Shown: one piece after another, positions 43,815 through 53,165 of the stretch
Numbering within the stretch: the stretch's first letter is position 1
How the letters are laid out: every line of letters begins with the position of its first letter
DNA from: Burkholderia sp. WSM2232
GTDB lineage: Bacteria > Pseudomonadota > Gammaproteobacteria > Burkholderiales > Burkholderiaceae
Assembly (NCBI RefSeq): GCF_000472545.1
Contig: NZ_KI421432.1
Location: 310,001 to 374,000 of the forward strand
Direction of reading: 5' to 3'
DNA length: 64,000 nt
Translations under genes and position numbers: made by a program
The notes under the pieces: generated by a model
Database searches by the model: none
The model's input: only the letters and a program-made list of their open reading frames with translations
Told to the model about the DNA's origin: nothing

Positions 43815-44885
43815 ATGTCGACCACCATCACTCCAATCGACCGCATTCGCGCCGCCTCCGCGCGCCGTCCAGGCGTGCGCTGGACCCTGCGCGTGCTGCG
43901 CTGGGTGCTGACGCTTGCCGTCACGTTCACGGGCTTGCTGGCTGTGACGTTCGTAATTGGCCGCAAGGTGCCCATCGACCCTGTGCTCGCCGTCCTCGGC
44001 GATCGCGCCTCGGCGAGCGCCTACGCGGCGGCGCGAATCCAGCTCGGGCTCGACAAGCCGCTTGCCGAGCAGTTTCTTATTTATGTGAATGCGGTATTGC
44101 ACGGTAACCTGGGGGTGTCGCTGCTGACCGCCAAGCCGGTACTGGACGATATCCGGCGCGTGTTTCCGGCCACGCTGGAACTGGCCACGCTCGCCACCAT
44201 TGCCGGCGTGTGCGTCGGCGTGCCGTTAGGCGTGGTAGCCGCGACGCGTCATAACCGCTGGATCGATCACGTCGCACGTTTCGTGGGGCTGATCGGCAGT
44301 TCCGTGCCGGTGTTGTGGCTCGGTCTGATGGGCTTGCTGCTCTTCTATGCGAAGCTGCATTGGGTCTCGGGGCCCGGGCGCCTCGACCCGGTATTCGACG
44401 GCATGGTGGACGCGCGCACTGGCAGCCTGCTAGTCGATTCGCTCATAGCCGGCGAATGGGACGTGTTCTTCAATGCGCTCTCGCATGTCGCGCTGCCTGC
44501 CGCGATTCTCGGCTATTACTCGGTTGCGTACCTGAGTCGCATGACGCGCTCGTTCATGCTGGAACAACTGAACCAGGAGTACATCACGACGGCCCGCGCC
44601 AAGGGCGTTCCCGAGCGGCGAGTCGTGTGGGTACATGCTTTCGGCAATATCGCCGTGCCGCTGCTCACGGTGATCGCGCTCTCGTACAGCTTCCTGCTGG
44701 AAGGCTCGGTGCTCACTGAAATCGTATTCGCTTGGCCTGGCATCGGTTCGTATCTGACAGGGGCGCTGCTCAATGCGGACATGAACGCCGTGCTCGGCAG
44801 CACGCTTGTGATCGGCGCCACTTTCATCGCGTTGAATCTGCTCACGGACGCGCTCTATCGCGTGTTCGATCCTCGCGCCCGCTGA
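43815..44885 (+). CDS. ddpB: Dipeptide ABC transporter permease, DppB-like
   Basis: A 356-residue membrane protein with six predicted segments; EAA loop TARAKGVPERRVVWVHAFGN, C-terminal EIVFAWPGIGSY typical of DppB/OppB. It lacks the usual amphipathic N-terminal start and begins with about 25 polar residues before TM1. 21 nt after the binding-protein gene. Confidence 0.9.
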   Translation: MSTTITPIDRIRAASARRPGVRWTLRVLRWVLTLAVTFTGLLAVTFVIGRKVPIDPVLAVLGDRASASAYAAARIQLGLDKPLAEQFLIYVNAVLHGNLGVSLLTAKPVLDDIRRVFPATLELATLATIAGVCVGVPLGVVAATRHNRWIDHVARFVGLIGSSVPVLWLGLMGLLLFYAKLHWVSGPGRLDPVFDGMVDARTGSLLVDSLIAGEWDVFFNALSHVALPAAILGYYSVAYLSRMTRSFMLEQLNQEYITTARAKGVPERRVVWVHAFGNIAVPLLTVIALSYSFLLEGSVLTEIVFAWPGIGSYLTGALLNADMNAVLGSTLVIGATFIALNLLTDALYRVFDPRAR

Positions 44886-44904
44886 TGCAACGGAGACTAT
44901 CCAC

Positions 44905-45858
44905 GTGCGTCATCCTCTTGAACATTCGACGCAGGACTGGCCGATGAATGCCCCACGCCTCACGTGGAAGCAATGGCTGCTCACGGACACGCCCGCCTCG
45001 CGCAAGCAGGCCGCGTTGGGTCTCGCCTATCGCCGCTGGCGGCGTTTCGCGGGCAACCCGCTATCCGTATTCGGTTTTGCGATCCTGATGGTGCTCGTGA
45101 TCGTTGCAATAGTCGGACCGTGGATCGCGCCGCACGACCCCCTGCGCCAGGTGCTCTCAGACCGGCTGCTGCCGCCGGGTTCAACGTCGCATTGGCTCGG
45201 CACCGACCAGCTTGGGCGCGACATTCTCTCGCGCATCATCTATGGCTCGCGGCTCACTTTATCCATAGCAATACTGGTGGTCGTAGTGGTGGTGCCCATC
45301 GGGCTCATGATCGGCACCACGGCGGGCTTCTTCGGCGGCTGGGTCGACAACGTGCTGATGCGCATCACGGACATCGCGCTGGCGTTTCCGAAGATCGTGC
45401 TCGCGCTCGCCTTCGCTGCGGCGCTCGGGCCCGGCGTGATCAATGCAGTGATCGCCATTTCCATCACCGCGTGGCCTGCGTATGCGCGGCTCGCGCGTGC
45501 CGAAACCTTGAGGCTCGTGCAGGCCGACTTCATTCAGGTTGCGCGCCTGCAAGGCGCATCGAATCTGCGCGTTCTGCTGCGCTATGTGATGCCGCTATGC
45601 ATGTCGTCTGTAATCGTGCGCGCGACGCTCGACATGGCCGGCATCATTCTGACTGTTGCCGGTCTCGGCTTCCTCGGGCTCGGCGCACAACCGCCCAGCC
45701 CTGAATGGGGCTTCATGGTGGCTTCCGGCCGCAATGTGCTGCTCGATTCATGGTGGGTCGCCACGCTCCCTGGCTTCGCGATCCTGCTCGTGAGCCTTGC
45801 GTTCAACCTGCTGGGTGACGGACTGCGCGACGTGTTCGATCCTCGTCATGGAGACTGA
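44905..45858 (+). CDS. ddpC: Dipeptide ABC transporter permease, DppC-like
   Basis: A 317-residue membrane protein. HWLGTDQLGRDILSRIIYG is the hallmark of DppC/OppC; EAA loop VARLQGASNLRVLLRYVMP. GTG 44905 has cggaga upstream and was preferred; ATG 44944 is an alternative that would remove 13 residues. The stop precedes the ATPase start by 1 nt. Confidence 0.9.
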   Translation: MRHPLEHSTQDWPMNAPRLTWKQWLLTDTPASRKQAALGLAYRRWRRFAGNPLSVFGFAILMVLVIVAIVGPWIAPHDPLRQVLSDRLLPPGSTSHWLGTDQLGRDILSRIIYGSRLTLSIAILVVVVVVPIGLMIGTTAGFFGGWVDNVLMRITDIALAFPKIVLALAFAAALGPGVINAVIAISITAWPAYARLARAETLRLVQADFIQVARLQGASNLRVLLRYVMPLCMSSVIVRATLDMAGIILTVAGLGFLGLGAQPPSPEWGFMVASGRNVLLDSWWVATLPGFAILLVSLAFNLLGDGLRDVFDPRHGD

Positions 45859-45859
45859 C

Positions 45860-46750
45860 ATGCGCAACGACGAAGCGAACCCTCCACTGTGCGAAATCGA
45901 CGATCTGCGGATTGCCTTTCGTACGCACGACGGCACGCTGAACGAAGCGGTGCGAGGCGTGTCGCTGACCTTGAGGAAAGGCGAGCGGCTTGGCATAGTC
46001 GGCGAATCGGGTTCCGGCAAATCGCTCACGGGCCGCGCGCTGCTCGGTCTGTTGCCGCCTGCAGCGCATTGCACGGCCAACGCGCTGCGCTTTAACGGCC
46101 ATGATCTGCTCGCCATGCCCGCCGCACGCCGCCGGCGCTTTTGCGGTTCGCAGATGGGAATGGTGCTGCAGGACCCGAAGTATTCGCTCAACCCGGTCAT
46201 GACCGTCGAACAGCAGATGCGCGAAGCGTTCGCATTGCATGAGCCGAAGCTGAGCCGTCGCGCACTGCGGGAGAAGGTCGTGGCGGCGCTCGAGTCCGTG
46301 CATATTCGCAATCCTGAACGGGTTGCACGCTCGTATCCGCATGAGTTATCGGGCGGCATGGGGCAGCGCGTGATGATCGCGATGATGGTCTCGACGGGTC
46401 CAAGCCTCCTGATCGCCGACGAACCGACGAGCGCGCTCGATGTGCTGGTCTCCATGCAGGTGCTGACCGTGCTCGACGAACTGATCGACAAGCATCAGAC
46501 CGGCCTCATCTTCATCAGCCACGATCTGCCGCTCGTCATGTCGTTCTGTGACCGTGTGGTCGTGATGTATGCCGGGCGCGTCGTCGAGACCTGCGCGGCG
46601 CGCGATCTGGTCAATGCGCAACACCCGTACACGCGCGGGCTGCTCGCCGCCAATCCGCCGCTGACAGACCCGCCTGAGGAATTGCCTGTGCTGTCGCGCG
46701 ATTCCGCGTGGCTTGGCGACCTGCCCGTGCGGCCAGGAGCACCGTCATGA
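45860..46750 (+). CDS. ddpD: Dipeptide ABC transporter ATP-binding protein, DppD-like
   Basis: A 296-residue ATPase: Walker A GESGSGKSLT, signature LSGGMGQRVMIA, Walker B LLIADEPTSALD, switch His in FISHDLPLV. The C-terminus (HPYTRGLLAANPP) is the oligopeptide-ATPase extension. Gly rather than Arg follows Met in the signature (GGMGQR), still usual for DppD relatives. Its stop overlaps the next start as ATGA. Confidence 0.92.
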   Translation: MRNDEANPPLCEIDDLRIAFRTHDGTLNEAVRGVSLTLRKGERLGIVGESGSGKSLTGRALLGLLPPAAHCTANALRFNGHDLLAMPAARRRRFCGSQMGMVLQDPKYSLNPVMTVEQQMREAFALHEPKLSRRALREKVVAALESVHIRNPERVARSYPHELSGGMGQRVMIAMMVSTGPSLLIADEPTSALDVLVSMQVLTVLDELIDKHQTGLIFISHDLPLVMSFCDRVVVMYAGRVVETCAARDLVNAQHPYTRGLLAANPPLTDPPEELPVLSRDSAWLGDLPVRPGAPS

Positions 46751-47517
46751 TCCGCATCGACGCACTGACGGTGCGCTTCAGGACGGCAGCGGGGCTCGTG
46801 GATGCCGTGCGCGCCGCAAGCTTTCATGTCGCGACTGGCGAGGTGTTCGGTCTGGTCGGCGAATCCGGCTCCGGCAAGTCGACGATTCTTCGCGCGTTAA
46901 GCGGACTGGCGCCGGTTGCCGAAGGGTCCGTGCACATCGCCGCCGCAGCGGATCGCGACGCGCGCAGTCGCCATGTGCAGATGGTCTTTCAGGACCCGTA
47001 TGGTTCGCTGCATCCGCGCTTTACGGTCGACAAGACGCTGCGCGAACCGCTGCATATCAACGCAATCGGCGACGAGGAAACGCGCATTGTGAATGCGCTG
47101 CGTGAGGTGGGACTCGATCCGTCGTATCGTTTTCGCTATCCGCATCAACTATCGGGCGGACAACGACAGCGGGTGGCAATTGCACGCGCGTTGATCGTCG
47201 AGCCGCGCGTTCTGCTGCTGGACGAACCGACATCCGCGCTCGACGTCTCGGTGCAGGCCGAAATTCTCAACCTGCTGAAACGGCTGCATCGCGAGCGCAA
47301 TCTGACGATGATTCTCGTCAGTCACAATCTCGCGGTGGTCGGTTTTTTGTGCTCGCGCGTGGCAATCATGCGCAACGGCGAGATCGTTGAAGAGCTGCCG
47401 ATCGAAAAGGTACGCGCGCAACAGGTGGCGAGCGAATACTCGCGCAAGCTGTTGCTCGCGACAGGCGGTTATCAGCGCAAGGCCGCGGAAGTGTTTGGGG
47501 TGGACGCGTCGCTATGA
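46747..47517 (+). CDS. ddpF: Dipeptide ABC transporter ATP-binding protein, DppF-like
   Basis: A 256-residue ATPase: Walker A GESGSGKST, signature LSGGQRQRVAIARAL, Walker B VLLLDEPTSALD, VSHNLAVV. It starts within the previous stop codon (ATGA, 46747), so translation is coupled. It is slightly short for DppF, lacking part of the C-terminal peptide-transporter extension. Completes the importer A-B-C-D-F. Confidence 0.92.
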   Translation: MIRIDALTVRFRTAAGLVDAVRAASFHVATGEVFGLVGESGSGKSTILRALSGLAPVAEGSVHIAAAADRDARSRHVQMVFQDPYGSLHPRFTVDKTLREPLHINAIGDEETRIVNALREVGLDPSYRFRYPHQLSGGQRQRVAIARALIVEPRVLLLDEPTSALDVSVQAEILNLLKRLHRERNLTMILVSHNLAVVGFLCSRVAIMRNGEIVEELPIEKVRAQQVASEYSRKLLLATGGYQRKAAEVFGVDASL

Positions 47518-47563
47518 AGAGAGTCGCCTCCATACCGCCGTGGCTCGAATCGCCGGCAAGCTT

Positions 47564-47839
47564 CTACGGCTGCCGCCCGGGCGCCACGCTGCCCGGAGGC
47601 CGGCGGTTGTCTGGCTGCGGCTGCGGCTGCGTGGACCACCTGTCCGCGCCTGGCTGCTGGCGTTTGGTGTTGTCGTCCGCCTGGTTCTTTTTTGTGGGTG
47701 CGGCCGGCGCCGTACGATTCAAGGTCTGCAACTGCAGCAACTTCAGCAGGCGATCATCCGCGGCTGCATTGCTCATACCCGCCAGGCAGCTTGCGCAAAC
47801 CAGGCCAAGCCTCGCTAGCGATCGAATTCTCGTAGTCAT
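47564..47839 (-). CDS. Small exported Pro/Gln-rich protein
   Basis: A 91-residue protein with a convincing signal peptide (MTTRIRSLARLGLVCASCLA, cleavage near SNAAA) and a short mature part of 65 residues that is helical first (DRLLKLLQLQTLN) and then rich in Pro, Gln and Asn. ATG 47839 is preceded by gggagac. No family recognised. It is convergent with the dipeptide operon. Confidence 0.55.
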   Translation of the reverse strand: MTTRIRSLARLGLVCASCLAGMSNAAADDRLLKLLQLQTLNRTAPAAPTKKNQADDNTKRQQPGADRWSTQPQPQPDNRRPPGSVAPGRQP

Positions 47840-48348
47840 CAACGTCTCCCTGCGAGTGCAAACCGCGAGGCGTCTCGCATGACGCCACCGGGTCCGTCCC
47901 CGCATGTCTGGCCGCGCGATCAGCGCCCGCCGGTAGACGAAATGCTGCTGAAGTGCGCTCTTTCATAGTACTCCGGCGGCTCGATGGGTGTGCTTCGTCA
48001 CGCGAAAAACCGCTGGCGTGATGAATGTGAGGCGTCGGCGCACAGCCGTCGGTATGTCGCCGCTGCGCACTGCGGGTCGCGAAAACGATCGGCGCGCCGA
48101 CGCAATGCGACCGGCTCTTGCCGCCGTGCGCCGCAGGCGGTGTTTGTCCTGATTGCTACGGTTTACCTTGCCGTGCCGTAATGTGGAGTCCGTCTACCAA
48201 TGAGGAGCCCAACGTAGTCGATGCGAACAAGAGCCGTGCACCGGCCGCCGCCTCGCCGCAGGAAGTAGCAAAAAAACATGCAGCGAGCGGGCATGACCGG
48301 CATGCACGCCATTGCAGTGACCCGATGCCTGACGACAAAGGAAACAAC
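47840..48348. other. Long intergenic leader upstream of the LivK-type gene
   Basis: 509 nt without a supported gene. The frame of the downstream gene stays open back to 48118, but the extra residues look random and the start at 48349 has a good ribosome site. The region could hold the promoter of the binding-protein gene; I see no recognisable operator, RNA or repeat. Confidence 0.45.
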
Positions 48349-49497
48349 ATGCGTTTTGCGAAGACTTTCACCCCTATCGCCGTTGCAGTTGGAGCACTTC
48401 TCGCAGTTGCACCGCTCGCCTCTCGCGCGGAGACAGTCGTAAAAATCGGCTTTGCCACTCCGCTCACCGGACCCAATGCCAGTTACGGAAAAGACCTGCA
48501 AAACGGCGTAAAAATGGCGCTCGACGACGCCAAGGCGCAAGGCATCAAGATCAACGGTGAGCCGGTGTCGTTCAAGCTCATCTCCGAAGACGACCAGGCG
48601 GACCCGCGCGTCGGCGTACAGGTCGCGCAAAAGCTGGTGGACGAAGGCGTGTCGGTCGTGGTCGGCCACTTCAACTCGGGAACGACTATTCCCGCATCCG
48701 ACCTTTACGAAAAAGCGGGTCTGCCCGTTATCGACCCTGCCGCCACGAATCCGGTCATCAGCAGCCGCGGCTACAAGAACGTCTTCATGGTGATTTCAAG
48801 CGACGCGCAAAACGCCGGCACCGCGGGCACCTATGCGGTCACCACGACGAAAGCCAAGCGCATCGCCGTGATCGACGACCGCACCGCGTTTGGTCAGGGC
48901 GAAGCCGATGAGTTCGTGAAGGCCGTGAAGGCGAGCGGTGGCGACATCATCGATCGCGAATACACGACGAATCAGGCGACCGACTTCAAGACACAACTCA
49001 CGAACCTCAAGAGCAAGAACCCTGATCTGATTTTCGTGGGTGCGCTGAATCCGCAGGCGGCCGGCATTATCAAGCAGATGAACCAGCTTGGGCTGAAAGC
49101 GCAATTCGTGGGCGGCGGCGGCGTGAAGGACATCGACTTCATCAAGCTCGCGGGCAGCGTAGCCGAAGGCGCGATGGCATGGGAATACGGCCGTCCGCTC
49201 GACAGCACTCCCGTAGGCGCCAAGTTCGCCGAGCGCTTCAAGCAGAAGTTCGGCCAGGACGTGCTCTCGTATGCGCCGTTCGGCTACGACGCGGCGTGGA
49301 CCGCCATCAAGGCTATGCAGGCAGCCAATTCGACCAAGCCGGACGACTATCGTCCGAAGCTGCAAAGCATCAGCTTCGACGGCATCACCGGGCATATCGA
49401 ATTCAATGCGAACGGCTCGCTGAAGCACGGTTCGTCCACCGCGTATCAGGTGAAGAACGGCCAGTGGGTGACCGTGAAGACAGTAAGCGGGCTTTGA
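48349..49497 (+). CDS. Branched-chain amino-acid ABC transporter binding protein (LivK/LivJ-like), orphan
   Basis: A 382-residue exported protein: signal peptide MRFAKTFTPIAVAVGALLAV with cleavage after SRA, then ETVVKIGFATPLTGPNASYG, the standard start of the LivK fold. GHFNSGTTIPASDLYEK and VIDPAATNP follow. ATG 48349 has aaagga upstream. No permease or ATPase genes are next to it, so it must feed a transporter encoded elsewhere. In Burkholderia such binding proteins are often amplified as orphans. Confidence 0.92.
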   Translation: MRFAKTFTPIAVAVGALLAVAPLASRAETVVKIGFATPLTGPNASYGKDLQNGVKMALDDAKAQGIKINGEPVSFKLISEDDQADPRVGVQVAQKLVDEGVSVVVGHFNSGTTIPASDLYEKAGLPVIDPAATNPVISSRGYKNVFMVISSDAQNAGTAGTYAVTTTKAKRIAVIDDRTAFGQGEADEFVKAVKASGGDIIDREYTTNQATDFKTQLTNLKSKNPDLIFVGALNPQAAGIIKQMNQLGLKAQFVGGGGVKDIDFIKLAGSVAEGAMAWEYGRPLDSTPVGAKFAERFKQKFGQDVLSYAPFGYDAAWTAIKAMQAANSTKPDDYRPKLQSISFDGITGHIEFNANGSLKHGSSTAYQVKNGQWVTVKTVSGL

Positions 49498-49539
49498 TTG
49501 CAGGGCGCCTCGGTGCGGCACGCCGGATGACAGGCATGC

Positions 49540-49857
49540 TTACCGTGGCGCCTGTGCGCACTCTGTCTCGTACCAGACATTTACCTGCCGCTGTGCCGCT
49601 TCGAGGTCCGCCGGGTAGTACGGATCGAAGCGCCATTCAGGATGGTAGCCCGCCATTCTGAGCGCCGCCAGCTCGCTCATGCTGCGCTCGCGCGTGACGG
49701 GCGCCTTGTTTCTGATGTCGGTGAGGTCGCGGCATTGCGTGGCACTCAGATGTGCTTGCGGACCTCGCTGCATGCCGCCGGTCACGCCGGTCATACAGCC
49801 GGCGAGCAATAGTGTCAGCGCGGCAAGAATCGGCTTCGCCTTCGTCGCAATTGTCAT
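49540..49857 (-). CDS. DUF4148-like lipoprotein
   Basis: A 105-residue protein. The N-terminus carries a lipobox (LAALTLLLAGC), predicting lipid attachment at the Cys near residue 22. The C-terminal half (VTRERSMSELAALRMAGYHPE, later YPADLEAAQRQV) matches the pattern of DUF4148, a small exported family abundant in Burkholderiaceae. ATG 49857 has gaggtcc upstream. Function unknown; envelope association expected. Confidence 0.75.
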   Translation of the reverse strand: MTIATKAKPILAALTLLLAGCMTGVTGGMQRGPQAHLSATQCRDLTDIRNKAPVTRERSMSELAALRMAGYHPEWRFDPYYPADLEAAQRQVNVWYETECAQAPR

Positions 49858-50058
49858 TTGGGACCTCGCCTCGTTCGGGAGGAACTGCCGTTTTCGGGGT
49901 TGGGGCTGCGATGCTTTTATATACGCGGGATGCCGCGAGGTTTTGTGTCGCTTCCTTCGCTGTAGCGGCGCAATTTTTGCGCCTGGTGAGATGGACTGTT
50001 GCACAGGGACCGTTGCGAGGCCACGGCTAATCGACACCCACCGTGGCCCGGCAACGCC

Positions 50059-50931
50059 TTACTGCTTCGACAATTGCCCGTATGCGATCACCGAGTTATC
50101 CGTCGCCTTGATCAGATAGACGATGGTCCGTTGGTACAACGTCGTGCTGCCGCTGACAGGCAGGAACGTAATCGCCGCATTGCCGCTGTACGTCACACCG
50201 GCAGCCAGCGTGCAGGTGCTCGTCGTGCCGGTCGTCGTCATCGTGTACAGGTTCTTGTTCGAGCCAGGCGTGGTCAACGTCAGCGTGCCGGTGACCCCGC
50301 AGCCGAGAATGTTGCCGGTGAAGTTGCCCGCGCCATCCACGGTGAGCGACGTTGAGTTTTGCGCCCAGGTGCCGGTGACGCTCGACTGCGTCACCGCTAG
50401 CGCGTTCGCCGGATCATAATTCAGCGCGAGGTTCACGGTCGTACCGTTGGCCACATAGCTGCCGGTCAAGGTCTGATTCGCCGTGTACGTGCCGCTTCCC
50501 GCCGTGGCCGGATAGCGTATGTTGCTGCGGGTCTCGAAGCCGCTCGTCAAAGTCCAGTTCGGCGCAGCGGTCGTGGCGGCACCGAAGAACGTCGACGTGA
50601 CAAACGAAAACAGGCCGGTCACGTACGATATGTTGTTCGTGGGATCGATCATGGCTGTCGTGCGCGACGACGAAGACGCGGGTTCCGTCCAGATCCCTTC
50701 AAATCCATTGCCCGTAGCAGCAGTCGACCCCGCCTGCGGCGTAGCCAGACTTGGCAGCGCCTCGCCTGTCTCGACCGGCGTAGATGCAGGGGCCGGGGCG
50801 CTGGCGCTCGTCGCCGGTGCAGCGGCTTGAGAGGTTGGCGCAGTGTCGCCGCCGCCGCCCCCGCCGCATGCGGCAAGCGCGAATGAACCCAGTAACGACA
50901 TGATCAAAGGTAGTTTTTCTTTCATTTTCAT
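50059..50931 (-). CDS. Predicted lipoprotein, beta-rich, unknown function
   Basis: A 290-residue protein with a lipobox (SLLGSFALAAC) followed by a Gly run and an Ala/Pro/Thr-rich linker of about 55 residues, then a Thr/Ser/Asn-rich domain with alternating hydrophobic pattern (GFEGIWTEPASSSSRT and VTGTWAQNSTSLTVDGAGNF), suggesting a small beta-barrel or sandwich. Similar GGGGGG-linked lipoproteins are common in Burkholderia. Upstream (50932-51196) I see only AT-richer non-coding DNA. Confidence 0.75.
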   Translation of the reverse strand: MKMKEKLPLIMSLLGSFALAACGGGGGGDTAPTSQAAAPATSASAPAPASTPVETGEALPSLATPQAGSTAATGNGFEGIWTEPASSSSRTTAMIDPTNNISYVTGLFSFVTSTFFGAATTAAPNWTLTSGFETRSNIRYPATAGSGTYTANQTLTGSYVANGTTVNLALNYDPANALAVTQSSVTGTWAQNSTSLTVDGAGNFTGNILGCGVTGTLTLTTPGSNKNLYTMTTTGTTSTCTLAAGVTYSGNAAITFLPVSGSTTLYQRTIVYLIKATDNSVIAYGQLSKQ

Positions 50932-51196
50932 TATGTAGTCAGGTTTGCGGACAGTTAATCCACAAAACGGTTTTCAACTCTCGATAGCCCCGCGCAGAAT
51001 TGCGCACTGGCTTAAACGGCAGCAGAGCGAAAATCTTTAGAGTCGAAAGACGGAATATCTTTGATCAATGCAAACTTCTTACTGGAGCACACCTTGGGTC
51101 TTTGAAAGGCTAAATGCAATCCGCATAGCAGACTGCCGCCGCAAGCTTGCTGCTAGCCGTTTCACCGCGAATCGCATTCAACCCGCTTTGTCTCGA

Positions 51197-51898
51197 CTAC
51201 GACTCAAACCCATGAAATCGCGCAAAGCCCTCAACCTCCTCCCGGCCTGTGCGCAAGCGGCTCACAGGCGCATTACAGTCAGAAACCCCCAAACTCAAGC
51301 CACACACCACTTCGTAATTTGAAAGAAGCCCCAGTTGCTCCGCTATAACGTTCTGAAATCGCACGAACGACACCTGAGGACATGTATCCAGCCCCACTGC
51401 TCGCGCCGCCACCATAATGCTTTGAATAAACATGCCGTAGTCAAGCCAACTGAACTTTGTCAGTGTTGAATCAATTGAAAAGATCAGGCCCACTGGTGCG
51501 TCAAAGAAATCGAAGTTTCTCGCTGTCACGCGCGCACGCTGTGCCAGGTCCTGTTTCTGCACGCCGAGTGCACCGTAATAGGCAGCGCCGAACGCTTCCT
51601 GGCGTGTTCGCATGGCTTCGGGCAACGGCTCGGGCATATGCCGGAGCGGCGGATGCCGGTCTTCGTCATGCGCGACTCTTAACGCCGCGCTAAGAGCGGA
51701 CTTGGCGCGCCCTGCGAGCACATCGACTCGCCAGGGCTGCGTATTCGAATTGCTCGGAGCATAGCGCGCCACGTCGAGAATCTGCTCGATGACATCACGG
51801 GAAACCTCATCGGATTTGAAAGCGCGGACGGCCCGGCGCGATCGTATGGCCGCGTCGACAACGCGTGCGTCGGGATGAGTCTTACGGTCGATTTTCAT
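51197..51898 (-). CDS. pnbA: Nitroreductase, candidate 4-nitrobenzoate reductase
   Basis: A 233-residue FMN-dependent nitroreductase-family protein. SRRAVRAFKSDEVS and RYAPSNSNTQPWRV are the FMN-binding pattern; the C-terminus has VVCGLSLG. It resembles PnbA/NfnB-type nitrobenzoate or nitroaromatic reductases that take the nitro group to hydroxylamine with NAD(P)H. A DUF4863 gene (hydroxylaminobenzoate-lyase family) lies 1.6 kb away beyond a porin, supporting a nitrobenzoate pathway. The symbol is by context and family resemblance; a quinone or flavin reductase role is possible. Confidence 0.75.
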   Translation of the reverse strand: MKIDRKTHPDARVVDAAIRSRRAVRAFKSDEVSRDVIEQILDVARYAPSNSNTQPWRVDVLAGRAKSALSAALRVAHDEDRHPPLRHMPEPLPEAMRTRQEAFGAAYYGALGVQKQDLAQRARVTARNFDFFDAPVGLIFSIDSTLTKFSWLDYGMFIQSIMVAARAVGLDTCPQVSFVRFQNVIAEQLGLLSNYEVVCGLSLGVSDCNAPVSRLRTGREEVEGFARFHGFES

Positions 51899-52034
51899 AG
51901 CTCAACGAAGATTGCTAAAGCGCCACAAACAGCGCGCCAAAATCAGAGCGCGGCAAGTGCGCATCTGTACCTGGCATCGCAACTCAACGAAGCGTTGCGA
52001 TCCCTCAAACTTATGTCATGTCGTGATCTGTGGC

Positions 52035-53165
52035 TCAGAATGTGTGCCGCACGCCCATCATTGCGCCCATCTGTCCCATGCCTTGCGCAGGCGTCGTCCC
52101 GCCGCCGCCAGCGCTGACGGAATAGCGCGCGTGCGGGCTGTTCCACAGATAAGCCACGTTCCCATACACCGCTGTCCTTTTTGACAGGAAGTAGGTCGCG
52201 CGCAGACTGGCCAGGGTCGCGCGAGCGTCATGCTGCCGGACCACCACGCGATACGCCTCGCCGTCGAGCGCGAACGTGGGCGTCACGTAGTACTGCGCGC
52301 CGACGAAGAAGAGATTCGAGCGAACGTCCCCGCCAGGTACTTTGGATTGCACGCGCCGGCCTAGCCATCCAGCGCCGAGCTTCACGCCGGCCACGTTTAC
52401 GTAGCCATTGGCCTGGACACGCGCGTCCTTGTCGCTGCCCGACGAGGTGCGCAAAGGCGCTACGCCGTCAAAGAAGTTCGCGGCCGCATTGGCGCCGCCG
52501 CGCTGTTCGTCGTAGGCACTGGCCACGCCGAAATAGGTGCCGTCGTACTTGAGCATCGCGCTCCATTGGCGGCACTGGTTGACATCTCCGGGCACCTGGC
52601 CCGCACAAGTGCCCTGGCCCGGCGAATTACCGGTTCCCGCACCGTCACGACCAAACGACCACGACGCGCCTATCGTGACGCCGTAGAACTTGCCCTTGTA
52701 GACGATGGTGTTGTCGCTTCTCGCGTTCGGCACATAGGCGTCGAGCGCGCCGATGCCATAGATGTCGGGCCCGAGAATGTCGGCGTCCGACATCGCCCAA
52801 TAAGTCATTGTGTACTGACGGCCGAAGCTCAGCGCGCCCCACGGCCCTTCCAGTCCAACCCATGCCTGTCGGCCGAATAGCCGGCCGCCTTGCCCCGAAT
52901 CGCCGGCACGCGGATTGAAGCCGCTTTCCAGCACGAAGTTCGTTCTGAGCGTGCCGCCCAACGCTTCGACACCACGCATTCCCCAACGCGACGGCAGTTC
53001 GCCGGTGATACCCGGCATGCGCACCAGATGTCCTCCGGCCGCATTCGCGTGAGACACGTATTCGATGCCTGTGTCGAGCACGCCATAAAGTGTGACGCTG
53101 CTTTGTGCAAATGCGGAGACGCTGACAAACCCCGCAGCACATGCCGCCCACCTGCCATATCTCAT
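52035..53165 (-). CDS. Burkholderia-type general porin
   Basis: A 376-residue outer-membrane porin with signal peptide (MRYGRWAACAAGFVSVSAFA) and mature start QSSVTLYGVLDTGIEYVSHA. The PEFLGxR-like and strand patterns (ALSFGRQYTM, ATYFLSKRTAVYGNVAY) and the terminal VRHTF with C-terminal Phe are typical. The start at 53165 has ggaggc upstream. Between the nitroreductase (same strand, 136 nt downstream) and the divergent DUF4863 gene, it probably admits the aromatic substrate. Unlike the porin at 7820, it is intact. Confidence 0.92.
   Translation of the reverse strand: MRYGRWAACAAGFVSVSAFAQSSVTLYGVLDTGIEYVSHANAAGGHLVRMPGITGELPSRWGMRGVEALGGTLRTNFVLESGFNPRAGDSGQGGRLFGRQAWVGLEGPWGALSFGRQYTMTYWAMSDADILGPDIYGIGALDAYVPNARSDNTIVYKGKFYGVTIGASWSFGRDGAGTGNSPGQGTCAGQVPGDVNQCRQWSAMLKYDGTYFGVASAYDEQRGGANAAANFFDGVAPLRTSSGSDKDARVQANGYVNVAGVKLGAGWLGRRVQSKVPGGDVRSNLFFVGAQYYVTPTFALDGEAYRVVVRQHDARATLASLRATYFLSKRTAVYGNVAYLWNSPHARYSVSAGGGGTTPAQGMGQMGAMMGVRHTF

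Noticed and set aside
48118..48348. In-frame extension of the LivK-type protein
   Set aside because: A normal signal peptide starts at 48349 with a ribosome site; the extension would bury it.
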